Translations under genes and position numbers: made by a program | In this document: in pieces, positions 11,256-21,237 of the stretch | Numbering within the stretch: the stretch's first letter is position 1 | Layout: every line of letters starts with the position of its first letter | Notes under the pieces: model-generated | Databases searched by the model: none | What the model saw: only the letters and a program-made list of their open reading frames with translations | What the model was told of the DNA's origin: nothing | Assembly: GCF_048544455.1 (NCBI RefSeq) | Contig: NC_133538.1 | Span: 456,829,311 to 456,893,310 of the forward strand | Source: Silene latifolia | Taxonomy: Eukaryota > Streptophyta > Magnoliopsida > Caryophyllales > Caryophyllaceae | DNA: 64,000 nt | Reading direction: 5' to 3'

Positions 11256-12330
11256 ACAAGATAGTGAAATTCAAATTCACTATTTTCACAAATTTCAAAC
11301 GACGGAAACAAAAACCGTCATTCTCAAATCAAAAACAAGATACTGAAATTCAAATTCACTATTTTCACAAATTTCAAATGACGGAAATTAAAACCGTCAT
11401 TCTTAAATAAAAATTTCACTATTTTCACAAATTTCAAACGACGGAAATTAAAACCGCCATTCTCAAATCAAAAACAAGATAGTGAAATTTAAATTCAATA
11501 TTTTCACAAATTTCAAACGACGGAAATTAAAACCGTCATTCTCAAATAAAAAACAAGATAGTGAAATTCAAATTCACTATTTTCACAAATTTCAAACGAC
11601 GGAAACTAAAACCGTCAATTCTCAAATAAAAAACAAGATAGTGAAATTCAAATTCACTATTTTCATAAATTTCAAACGACGGAAACAAAAACCGTCATTT
11701 TCAAATCAAAAACAAGATAGTGAAATTCAAATTCACTATTTTCACAAATTTCAAATGACGGAAACAAAAACTGTCATTCTCAAATCAAAAACAAGATAGT
11801 GAAATTCAAATTCACTATTTTCACAAATTTCAAACGACGGAAACAAAAACTGTCATTCTCAAATCAAAAACAAGATAGTGAAATTCAAATTCACTATTTT
11901 CACAAATTTCAAACGACGGAAACAAAAACCGTCATTCTCAAATAAAAAACAAGATGGTGAAATTCAAATTCACTATTTTCATAAATTTCAAACGATGGAA
12001 ATTATAGCCGTCATTTCAAATCAAAAAACAAAATAGTGAAATTCAAATTCGCTATTTTCATGAATTTCAAACGACGGAAATAAAACCGTCAATTCCAAAT
12101 CAAAAACAAAATAGTGAAATTCAAACTCACTATTTTCACAATTCCAAACAACGGAATTAAAAACCATCGCATTCAAAAAACGAAATAGTGTAATTCAAAT
12201 TCGCTATTTTACCACAATTTCAACTGACGAAATTCAAAACTGTCACTTTTCAAAAAAATGAAATAGCGAAATTCAAATTCGTTATTTTCCCACAATTTCA
12301 AATAACGGAATTAAACCGTCACTTTTCAAA
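11256..12330 (+). repeat. About 79-bp tandem array, roughly 14 copies
   Basis: Unit starts fall near 11257, 11335, 11413 (partly deleted), 11472, 11551, 11631, 11709, 11788, 11866, 11946, 12027, 12106, 12180 and 12257. Each unit carries two inverted repeats: AGTGAAATTCAAATTCACT, and GACGG followed after a short A-rich loop by CCGTC. Copies degrade toward the 3' end. Confidence 0.9.
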
Positions 12331-12334
12331 CTTT

Positions 12335-12625
12335 GGACCAACAAGTCCAAAGCCCAGGACGCATGAGTCCAACATATAAAGTCCAGGACCAACAAGTCCA
12401 AAGCCCAGGACCCATGAGTCCAAAATACCAAGTCCAGGACAAACAAGTCCAAAGCCCAGCACCCCTAAGTCCTTCTGCAGACTACTACAAGGAAACTTAT
12501 CTAGGATCCTGGGGATTCCCCTCAAAATCATAATCAAAATTGCCTCACCCCTAAGTCCTTCCAGAGACTACTACAGGGAGACCTATCTAGGCTTCTGAGG
12601 ATTCCCCTCAAGCTCATAACACCAC
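12335..12625 (+). repeat. Two short tandem repeats (about 49 bp x3; about 85 bp x2)
   Basis: About 12335-12465 holds three units built on CCAACAAGTCCAAAGCCCAG and GGACCCATGAGTCC. About 12459-12625 holds two units of CCCCTAAGTCCTTC, then an ACTACTACA block and CTCAAGCTCATAA or similar. They follow the 79-bp array directly. Confidence 0.8.
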
Positions 12626-12984
12626 ACCTTAGCCCTTAAGGTCCAGACATAGAAATCTGATCCCATATTATTTACCAACCATTGCGTGCCCAAGCCACAT
12701 CAAGCCTGAGTAAACACCACAAATACAAGCTCCAGATTTTTATCTGACAAACAAAACCATTATTACCAGGCTCCACATTTCCTAATGTCGGGGCCATTTT
12801 CACCCTGACCCAGATACGGAGTTTTTAAAAACATTGCTCCCTAGAACGGCACATGCCCATTTCATTCTTAGAGTCCACTTTTTAGTGTGCTCACACAACA
12901 AGAAACATTTTCACAAGCAATGCCTCTTCGATTCATGATCAAGAGGTATTTCTCTCCAATCAACTTTCAAGTCACCAAACGGAA

Positions 12985-13656
12985 TTTACCGTTGTGACCC
13001 TCACACTTTAAGATCCTAACAACTCGCTTAGGCACAGATTCAGACGAGTCACCAAACGGAGTTTACCGTCGTGACCCTCACACTTTAAGGTCCTAACATC
13101 TCGCTTAGGCACACACACGTTCAGAACTACGATCTGGTTTGATATCACTTCACGTGAATACGTAGGCAGTCCTTCAAGGACACAACCATACACCTCACAC
13201 TTTAAGGTCCTAACAACTCGCTTAGGCACACACATCCTGAACTACGATCTGGTTTGATTTCACACCACGTGAATACGTAGGCAGTCCTTCAAGGACACAA
13301 CCATACACCTCAAAATCACTTAAAGGTCCTAACATCTCGCTTAGGCGCACACACGCTCAGAACTATGATTTGGCTTGATTTCGCAAACACGCGAATACGT
13401 AGGCAGTCCTATTACTAGGACACAACCACACCCCCACACACATTCAATTTTCACACCTTCAATTTGCAATCCATTGCACACACACTCAGAACTACGACCT
13501 GGTTTGATTTCACAAACACGCGAATACGTAGGCAGTCCTATTACAAGGGCACAACCGCATACTCCTTTCACAACCCTTCCAATTTTCAATCCTCAATAAC
13601 CAGCTCAGAACTACGATCTGGTTTGATTTCGCAAACACGCGAATACGTAGGCAGTT
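12985..13656 (+). repeat. About 120-bp tandem array ending in ACGTAGGCAGT
   Basis: At least five copies of GAACTACGATCTGGTTTGAT...CGTGAATACGTAGGCAGTCC, with the ACGTAGGCAG motif near 13159, 13274, 13396, 13525 and 13644. Upstream half-units carry CACTTTAAGGTCCTAAC and CTCGCTTAGGC. The motif resembles the one near the LTR of Tat/Ogre elements, here amplified in tandem. Confidence 0.85.
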
Positions 13657-14155
13657 GATGTGACCAATATTTGAGCATATTTAGTCCCCGAATTAGCCTC
13701 GTTCCTATGCTTTTTAGTGCATATTTGGATCATTTACTATCGTTAGTCCTTTGTTTTGCATATTCTTTGAGGTTTTGCTTCCTTGGTAGGAGAGGAGTAC
13801 AAACCTTGCATTTTCATGCCAAAATAGAGCTAAATTGATCAAATCTAATGACCAGGCATCAAAGAGAAGACAAGACTAGCAGGCCTTTGTACATATTGTA
13901 GTGGATGGGCAATGATGAAGAAGATCCTTGCATCCGCGACAAAATCCCGGATGATTGTTGGGAGAAGAGAAGAAGAAAAGAAGAAAAGGAAGGCTGGGAC
14001 AAGATCTGCTCGTCCAACCAGGCAAGACGCCCGTCCAAGACTGGAAGAATCCGAGCGTCTTTACCATAGGGACGCCCATCCAACCACGCCAGAATCCGAG
14101 CGTCCAAGCCAGCAATCCGCTCGTCCAGCCACCTGAGAATCCGCTCGTCCCGACC
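13657..14155 (+). repeat. Truncated LTR of the copy 3 family, plus orientation
   Basis: Begins TGATGTGACCAATATTTGAG, the LTR start, and is nearly identical to the reverse complement of 6675 down to about 6178. Similarity ends at CTCGTCCCGA, where another LTR begins. It carries the same 21/24-bp phased cluster. No polypurine tract precedes it, so it is a broken or solo fragment. Confidence 0.75.
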
Positions 14156-15471
14156 CATTTAAGCATAAAATTTAAAGTGATTACATCAAAACCAACTGTA
14201 AAGTAAAGTACAACTGTTTTAAAACCAAACTACAACTAAAGTAACAAAAAGTATTATGATAACACAGCGGAAGACTACTATCAGACTCGTGGCAACTCCA
14301 TCCTCAGCTAATCCCGCGTGCATCCATATTATACCTGCTAGACAACTGCTCACCGGCCACGAATGGATCACCACAGTTTTTAAAACATTTAAACGGGGTC
14401 AGTTACTGCATAAACAATATAAGATAAACAATAACAGATACACAATCACAATCTCCAACACCATCCCATCTCCATACACCTTAGTGTGTAGCCCTGCCAG
14501 AATATCCATCGCAACAAATATTCCATGCCGCCAGTGGGGGACCGCAGCCGTACCCACCAAATCCCAGCTCATCTATTCCGAGCGAAAACCCAAGTTCCTT
14601 AATGTTCACATCCCCTCGTGTGGCGGGTTCCACAGAGGGCGAATCAAGGGCGTGAAGCCACTCCCGCAAGTGACTACACTCAGCCGAGGACGCACCTCGC
14701 GAACCACATACAAATACATCCAACCAATTATCCAACAACAATAACTAATACAATAAGATCAACAACAATAAACAACCAACAACAATCCACCATCAACACA
14801 ATGTAATCAATGCCAATATCAATTACGATACAATCATCATGCCAGTCAACCAAACAACCATCTTATAATCATTTATACAATAACTGAGTAGGGAAACCCT
14901 ACCTGGAAAGACAATCACCAAGATCGTCACAATTAGCTAATCAGAAACGTTCCTCTACGAAATCATCTCCTATCAAACACACAATCATATAATCACAATC
15001 TAACATCAACAATACTCCCAAAATCCCCAAAATACCCAATTAGGGTTCTAATCAAAATCAATGAAATAACATAAAAACTATACTAGGATCTTACCCACAA
15101 TACGACGGTCTCCACGGTATAAAGAACTCTGAAATCCGACGACTGTAGCCCTTGGATTTGATAGCAATGAGAGAAGAAGAATCGACGTTGCTTTGTTTTC
15201 TTTGTAAAAAGTTTAGGTTTTAGGAAAAAGTAAAAAGAACTGACGTACAAGCTTTATATATTATTTCATGCATTGCTATCAGAACCCGGCAAAACCCATA
15301 TGAAACCCGACTTACACGATCGAGTGCCCCCTACTCAATTGAGTAACCCACTTACTCGATCGAGTACCCATCAGCAGTATACTATTTCGCACGCAACACT
15401 CATTTACTCGACAGAGTAAGCCCTACTCGATAGAGTGCCCAAGAGCACATAAAACCGTAGTATTACAATAG
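14156..15471 (-). repeat. Chromovirus-type LTR, minus strand, 3'-truncated
   Basis: On the minus strand it starts TGTAATACTACGGTTTT at 15471. A palindrome cluster follows (15426 down to 15315), then a TATATAAAGC box near 15252-15262 and U3/R sequence. It is homologous to the plus-strand LTR starting at 58983. The expected GTGTTACA terminus is missing at 14156. Confidence 0.7.
15315..15435. repeat. Palindrome cluster, chromovirus LTR
   Basis: Copies or variants of CTCGATCGAG start at 15315, 15334 (CTCAATTGAG), 15355, 15407 (CTCGACAGAG) and 15426 (CTCGATAGAG). Spacings are 19, 21, 52 and 19, so the gap of 52 equals 21+31. On the minus strand the TATA box follows about 55 bp downstream. Confidence 0.85.
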
Positions 15472-15583
15472 CCGTCCCTTGGGATCCGACCTTTACTTAC
15501 CACTCTACTAAGAGTACTTTGCTGAGATTATAAATAATGTTTTGATTGGTAAGCTTAGATGACTAAGTTTCAACCGAATCATA

Positions 15584-15820
15584 TTATTTTGGAAAAAAAC
15601 CATTTGTAACAAGATGCTCTTCTACTTCAATGTCAAATAAATATTTTAAGTTTTTACATTTAGTACAAGGACACCTAAGTTTATGTTGTTCCAAATCATA
15701 TGAATCTTGACATCTAGCAAATTCAATAAATCCACGAACTCCCTTTACAAATCTAGCGATAGGACGTTTCTTCTTATCTACTCTTTCTTCGTACATCCAG
15801 CTACGTTCAGATCTCTTCAT
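15584..15820 (-). pseudogene. CACTA transposase-associated N-terminal domain, truncated
   Basis: A short minus-strand frame of 78 residues. It begins MKRSERSWMYEERVDKKKRP and contains GVRGFIEFARCQ, then LRCPCTKCKNLKYL and VEEHLVTNGFF. This is the conserved N-terminal module of CACTA transposases (transposase-associated domain: R-SWMY, then F--F----C, then an IRCPCKKC knuckle, then a HL---GF segment). In full elements it precedes a DDE transposase core, which is missing here. It lies about 1.3 kb inside the CACTA terminus, the expected place. No function is likely. Confidence 0.75.
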
Positions 15821-16934
15821 TTTAATCTATAAGCAATATATAGCAAACTAACCATTTTAAATAATAATATTTAATTTCAACAAAAAAAACAATGGTTATC
15901 TCATCCTCCATTTTATGCTAATTTCAAGATTTCAATTGGGTCCTTATCACTCCAACCTAAACCCATCAATGTACGTTTCAAGTCACTAGCAAACACACAT
16001 TTGTGAATTATTAATGAGAAAAAAAATTAAGGCAAACAATTCCCTTAGTTCTCCAAATACACAATGTGGAAAAGATACATATTCCACATATGTATTCAGA
16101 GAACATTGGAGAAATTTGCAACCAAATTCTTTTCTCATTAATAAAATCACAACTATGTGTTTACTACCTAAGTGACTTGAAACGTTACAAAGACAACCCA
16201 AAATGGGGACTATTCAAGAATTGCTCCTAATGAGTAATTCTTGAACGGGTACTAGGTCATTATATATTAAACAAGTTGTCAAAATTATAAGGCAAATTTA
16301 TACAATCCCCTAATCAAATGACATTACTAATTTAACAAATTTATACATCATGCTCATTCTAACTTAATTTCGTTAATTATAAGGCAAATTTATACAATCC
16401 TAACATTATACTACCTTCATAAAACTATACTACCTTCAACAATACTACTTCAATATTACTAAAACTAAGTTACTACCTTCAATAATACTAATATTATCAA
16501 GATAACCTTCAATTACATCCCCTAATCAAATCACATTACTAATTTAACAAAAACCCCAATTACTAACCCTAACTCAAATTAATTAACAAAAATGCTAATT
16601 AAATTACAACTACATACATTAATAAGCATCACTAATGTATAAATTACAACTAGATACTAAATAAGCATCACAACTTAAACAAAATATGAAGGATTGAAGT
16701 AATTAAATCAATTTGAGTCGAAAACAAACCTTTATTAAAAAGAAAAACAAAGGGTCGGTAGTGATGTGGTGATGTGGTGTGCGGATGGCGGCGGCGAGTG
16801 ATGGCGTCCGGTGGTCGTTGTAGTTGGTGGTGGCGTCGGAACTCTTGGCGATTTTTTTTTTTTGTTTTGTTGATAGATAGAATTAATGAGGGACGGGGTG
16901 AAGAATCTGGCAAAAAAAAAGTAACAGGCTATTG

Positions 16935-17163
16935 GCGACCGTTTTTGGTCGCCAAATTGGCGACGGGTGTTGGTCGCCAAATTTGGCGACTGTTTTCGCC
17001 AAATTGGATATTATTCGGTCGCCCTAGGATTTCATACGGATTTTTGGATAAAAAGCTATAGTCGCCAAATTGGCGACGGGTATTGGTCGCCCGAGTTTTT
17101 TTTTCTGTCGCCAAATTGGCGACTGTAGCATGTCTGTCGCCTTTGTCTTGTTTTCTTGTAGTG
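16935..17163. repeat. CACTA terminal inverted repeat and subterminal palindromes
   Basis: GTCGCCAAATTGGCGAC occurs at 16948-16964, 17061-17077 and 17107-17123. Near copies lie at about 16973 (one extra T) and in half-sites (GGCGACCG, TTGGTCGCC). The 14-bp terminus is at 17150-17163. Repeats of this kind bind the element's own DNA-binding protein in the CACTA family. Confidence 0.8.
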
Positions 17164-17918
17164 ATTGTTGGCTCGATTTGGCATTGACATTGGTACTATT
17201 TGGCAACGTGGTTGCGAGATGAGATGTGATTGTATAGGCCAGGGATGGGGATGTGGAAGAGCCGTGGACCTTGGACGTATAGGACATGCAGGGCATGGTG
17301 TTTGGAGTAGGTCCTGGACCTGGCATGGCAAGCCCACATGTGATTTGATACGGTTGAGCCGTGATTGTTGTTGGTAGCCGTGAGCTACGTTTGGGCCGTG
17401 AGCCTGGCGAGTTGTCCTTCTATTTTTATCACTTTTGTTGTTATTCTTATTTAATATGCAGGTGTTAGTAGAGGCAGTCACATGTTAGTCTCTTTTACAT
17501 ATATGATTACATAGGTTGATTTGTGTGTTTGTGTGTATCTTGTGTTAAAATTTCCTTCATGGGAATATTTGGCAAGCAGTTTAGTCCATGAAGTGTGCTA
17601 GATGCTGGATGGGCATGGGCGAGTAATTGACTATGGATATGTTTAGAGATCACCTAGTTTATTCAGACATTTACTATATTTAAACTATACATACTATTAT
17701 TTCCGCTGCGTGTTTTGTATTATTATTCATTTTAAACAGTTTGCTCAGATATAATAAAACCATTTTTCATATTTATTCAGTTTAACTTATATTACTTAAA
17801 TTACATTTTGGCTTGTTTTGTCATTAATACTTACTACCTCAGGCAACTGAGATGGTAACATCTCTATTTATTTAGGAAGGTCTTGCCTTAAGGCCCCTAA
17901 ATAGATGAGGGTGTTACA
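17164..17918 (+). repeat. Chromovirus-type LTR A, 5'-truncated
   Basis: Ends ATAGATGAGGGTGTTACA at 17918, then AAG and TGGTATCAG (17922-17930), a primer-binding site for initiator tRNA-Met. Its last 80 bp match the end of LTR B (18288-19448). The start is lost where the CACTA terminus abuts. Confidence 0.7.
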
Positions 17919-18287
17919 AAGTGGTATCAGGGAAGGTAACCAGAGGGACGGCTATAATAATTACTACAACCAGAATCGCTTCAATGGTAATGGGAATGGA
18001 TCATATCAGAAATCAAATGGAGGAGGACAGCAACAGAGTGTGGGCAAGACAGTAGTGGGTTCGGCCACTACAGTGTAAGGGGGAGCTAAGTCTAATGGAA
18101 AATTGTTTATGATGAGAAGAGAAGCTGCAGAGGATGATGCTCATGTGGTTTCGGGTATTTTTCTCATTAATTCTAACCTTACTTATGTCTTATTCGATTC
18201 GGGAGCTACCCATTCATTTGTTTCTAGTATTCATGCTAAAGACTTAAACTTGGGTAGTTTTGACATAATTAAATACGATGTAGATAT
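17919..18287 (+). pseudogene. Chromovirus gag/protease remnant
   Basis: The primer-binding site is followed directly by the C-terminal end of gag (an Asn/Gly/Gln-rich YNNYYNQNRFNGNGNG run). A protease fragment follows, with the active-site segment YVLFDSGATHSFVS and the flanking helix AKDLNLG. Most of gag, including any zinc knuckle, is deleted between the primer site and this segment. The frame is cut at 18287 by LTR B. Aspartic proteases of this type mature the gag-pol polyprotein. Here it is clearly a fossil. Confidence 0.7.
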
Positions 18288-19448
18288 TGTAATACCCCGT
18301 AATTTGATAAGTATTTATAAGAATAAATTATGAATTTTATAGTGAGACTGAATTGTGATGTAAAACGGTAGAATTCGATATTTAGCTTCAAAGTTGTCAA
18401 AAGGATTAGGACATGATGGGCATAGGATAAGTGCGTGATTAGTTGGTTGTTTATGTAGTAATTGTACATAATTATGTTATGTAGGTTATGGATTTGTAAA
18501 GGATCAAATTTGTTTGCTTTGCTTTGCTTGGATTGCTATTTGGGAATATTTGTTGAAAAGGTAGAATAATGATTCTATTGGACTTATTATTTGGGTATCT
18601 TGTCATTTAATTGGATGTTGTGGATTGAATTGTTTGGTTAGTGGATTATTGCATATCTTGCATATTGTGATTAAAAGCGGTTGTATTGGTTATTAGACAG
18701 TGTGGTAAATAGCCATTGTTGTTACTACTGTTGGTTTGATAATTGGTTGGATATCAGGTTTAGCCTGGCAGACATCATGGTAAGAGCCTTCGGGTGATGT
18801 GATATAAACTTACTGGCTAAGGTAGACATCATGGTAACAGCCTACGGGTGATGTATTATAAACTTACTAACAGACACCATTTAATACCTTTGTGGTGGTG
18901 TAAGGCCCCAGGCTTGTTCTGTAGACCTGTCTCTGGTTTGTCTACTCAACTGGAGGTTAAGGGCTGAATTGTGACTCAACGGGAGGTTGAGGGGTGAATT
19001 ATGAGAAACGTTGATTTGGCATTTGTGTTTGAATCTTTATACTATTTATATTATCTGTCTTGAGATTGTTATCCTACTCAACAGCGAGGTTGACCGTGTA
19101 TTCGTGATCACCTGTGATGAACCATACATGGGGAGCAGATTTGTAGGTGCTTAAGATTAGCTGACTTGGGAGCTTATGGGGATACGTGAGGACTCGGCCA
19201 GTCTGCCTAGAAGTCTAGATCATATAGTTTATTAATCACTTTATTTATTTCCATTGCGAGTTGTAATTAAATTTATATTGAGTTTTTAGTTGGTTAATTT
19301 GTAAAGAACATGTAACCGCTAAATTTTATCTAAAGTACTTTGGTTTGTTGTACTTTGTTATCCACTACCTCGGGAAACCGAGATGGTAACAGTCCTATTT
19401 ATTTGGGAATGTCTTGCTAAAGGCTCCTAAATAAATGGGGGTGTTACA
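18288..19448 (+). repeat. Chromovirus-type LTR B with tRNA-Met primer site
   Basis: A 1,161-bp LTR from TGTAATACCCCG to GGTGTTACA. AAG and TGGTATCA (19452-19459) follow as the primer-binding site, so this is a 5' LTR. It lies in the protease of the preceding element. It contains short internal duplications (GACATCATGGTAA...GGGTGATGT at about 18770-18860; ACTCAACxGGAGGTT at about 18945-19000). Related to the minus-strand LTR at 59431-62033. Confidence 0.75.
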
Positions 19449-19625
19449 AAGTGGTATCATTGAAAAACGATCCATAGGCCTAACTAATAAACAATAATGA
19501 ATTTAGAATGTGTCTAATAAAATGAACCCCGGGTAGAAACTGTTAGGTGCCCGTCTTAGTGCGGTTAAGAAGGCACCCTTAATTCGTACCATGACCCTCT
19601 CAGTTTTGAACCGGGAACCCTCAGA
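19449..19625 (+). other. Leader of the LTR B element, cut by Athila copy 2
   Basis: Non-coding leader after the primer site. Athila copy 2 is inserted here, and GAATA at 19626-19630 is the left copy of its target duplication. Confidence 0.65.
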
Positions 19626-19630
19626 GAATA

Positions 19631-21110
19631 TGATACGTGCCTAATGTATAGTCTTTTTAGCCTATTTCAGCACGTATTTCCATGCATTTCTATGCTATTT
19701 TTATAGTATTTTGCCCCGAATTGGCTACTTTGGTGTATTTTGTCCTTTTTGTAGGAATGATCGCAAAAGTAGCGGAACCATGCCCTTTTTCTGTCCTTTT
19801 TGCATGCATTTAGAGGAGACGGGAGTATCCCAGAGTGAGATGTTGCACTGAGAAGTGTCGTTGCACGCATTACGAGGTACTTGGGTGAAGACGTGGTCAA
19901 TTGAAGATCCAAGTGGTCTATCGAGCTGTTTGGAGGACGATCGAAGGGTTCCAAGGCTCCTTAAGGCTCGATCGAGAGGCTCATTCCTCGATCGAGTAGT
20001 CTGCACTGACCAAGACCTCGATCGAGTGACCGATTGTTCGATCGAGGAGGTTCTCTTTGGTGGTGATGGTCGATCGAGTAGTCTAATCTACTCGATCGAG
20101 AGGCTTTTGACGCTATGGGCTTTAATTAGCCGTGTTTGGTTTATTTTGGATAACACTTAGACTTTTCCTATTTAACCAAGTATTACTAGGTTAATTAGGC
20201 ATCACTTTTTACTCTGAGACTATCTCTTTTTACTATCATTAGAACAACCTACTGTTACTTTTACGTTGCTTTCACTTTGGGATTATTGCACTCGGATTTC
20301 GTTCTTTACGCCGGAATTTCTCGGATTGTAATTCTCTTTCCCTTTTTAATAATAATTAACCTTCTTTTGTTGTTTTAATTCCTGTTTTATGTTATTGTCT
20401 TCATTCCTTCTTGCCCTAATCATTATCATTGCCTTTTATTATTATTTCGCTATGTTTTCTGCTGGAAATTTACATGCTGTTAGATTAGTTATGAATATGA
20501 GTAGCTAATTCCCCTTCATGTTGGGATTAGGGGATCTGCGGTAGAATAATGATGACGTGGTAAATGAATTAGACGAACCGATTTAAGAGACTCTGTCACT
20601 ATAGCAATATAACTGTAATCACCGACCTAGTTGAGTGCACGCTTCTATGTCACCTATTAAACTGGCTACAATTAACCCTGGATCGAAAGATTGGATTAAA
20701 TAGGCCTGCTATAAACAGTAGACTACCCTAATGAGGACGAAAGTTAAGTTAGTGGTATTTTAGGGTGGGAAGTGGACCGAAAGGACCTTCTAATATCCGT
20801 CTCACAATTAGTTCGTCTGAGTCATTTACTGCTAAGTTGTTGAACTACCGTAGTGAACCAAAGTCCCGACATGCTTCTCTCTTATTGATAGTTTAATTCA
20901 TTTTCCTGCTTATCTGCTTTCCTCTTTATTTCTCTTCCTTTTACTCCGTAGTTTAGAACCAAAAATTAATCAAACCCAATTGTTACCTTAGAATTAAAAA
21001 TAGATAGCTGTAGTTACATTCCTCCCGTGGATTCGATACTGATTGCCTCTACTACATATTAGTTGAGACCGTTAGGTTTTATTTTTGACAGTGCGCGACG
21101 ACGTGTGTCA
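19631..21110 (+). repeat. 5' LTR of Athila copy 2
   Basis: 1,480 bp, TGATACGTGC to GTGTGTCA. U3 carries a palindrome cluster (19896-20100), then a TATTTAAC box near 20169. Several differences from the 3' LTR are short block changes (for example at the last 25 bp) and not single substitutions. Confidence 0.92.
19896..20100. repeat. Palindrome cluster, 5' LTR of copy 2
   Basis: Nine copies or variants of CTCGATCGAG start near 19896, 19916, 19936, 19967, 19987, 20017, 20037, 20069 and 20091. Spacings are 20, 20, 31, 20, 30, 20, 32 and 22. The first three are degenerate (GTCAATTGAA, TCTATCGAG, GACGATCGAA). Confidence 0.9.
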
Positions 21111-21115
21111 AATTT

Positions 21116-21133
21116 TGGCGCCGTTGCCGGGGA
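21116..21133 (+). promoter_or_regulatory. Primer-binding site for tRNA-Asp
   Basis: TGGCGCCGTTGCCGGGGA lies 5 bp after the 5' LTR. It is complementary to the 3' end of plant tRNA-Asp including CCA, the usual primer of Athila elements. Confidence 0.88.
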
Positions 21134-21237
21134 GGCAATTGTTCCAATTACTAGCTGTTTTATTTTTAATTCTCCTTTTTAGTTTAAGGAACTTCGTTCC
21201 TTAGGCTATTCTCATATCTTGTCTGTAGTTTCGTCTT

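Larger units (their letters stand above)
9839..13656 (+). mobile_element. Tat/Retand-like Ty3-gypsy fragment with tandem arrays
   Basis: Starts abruptly inside a gag zinc-knuckle region. After the gag stop comes a G-rich tract (AAATTGGGGGCTATCCCCA near 10670), then four tandem-repeat blocks. It ends with GAATACGTAGGCAGT, which resembles the ACGTAGGCAG motif typical of Tat/Ogre LTR regions. The architecture recalls Retand elements described from Silene, known for an amplified tandem repeat. Pol is absent. Whether the arrays lie in the LTR or the untranslated region is not resolved. Confidence 0.6.
15472..17163 (-). mobile_element. CACTA (En/Spm) transposon, 5' end fragment
   Basis: Read on the minus strand, the terminus CACTACAAGAAAAC lies at 17163-17150, followed by subterminal repeats and a coding start at 15820. 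The right end of the fragment is the element's 5' terminus. The rest is lost where the chromovirus LTR begins. Nothing else coding is seen between 15821 and 16930, which is AT-rich leader or intron sequence. Confidence 0.75.

Noticed and set aside
5395..14155. Inverted LTR copies as ends of one large inverted-repeat element
   Set aside because: The right copy is only 500 bp, lacks flanking internal sequence, and a different element with its own direction lies between; two independent fragments explain it better.
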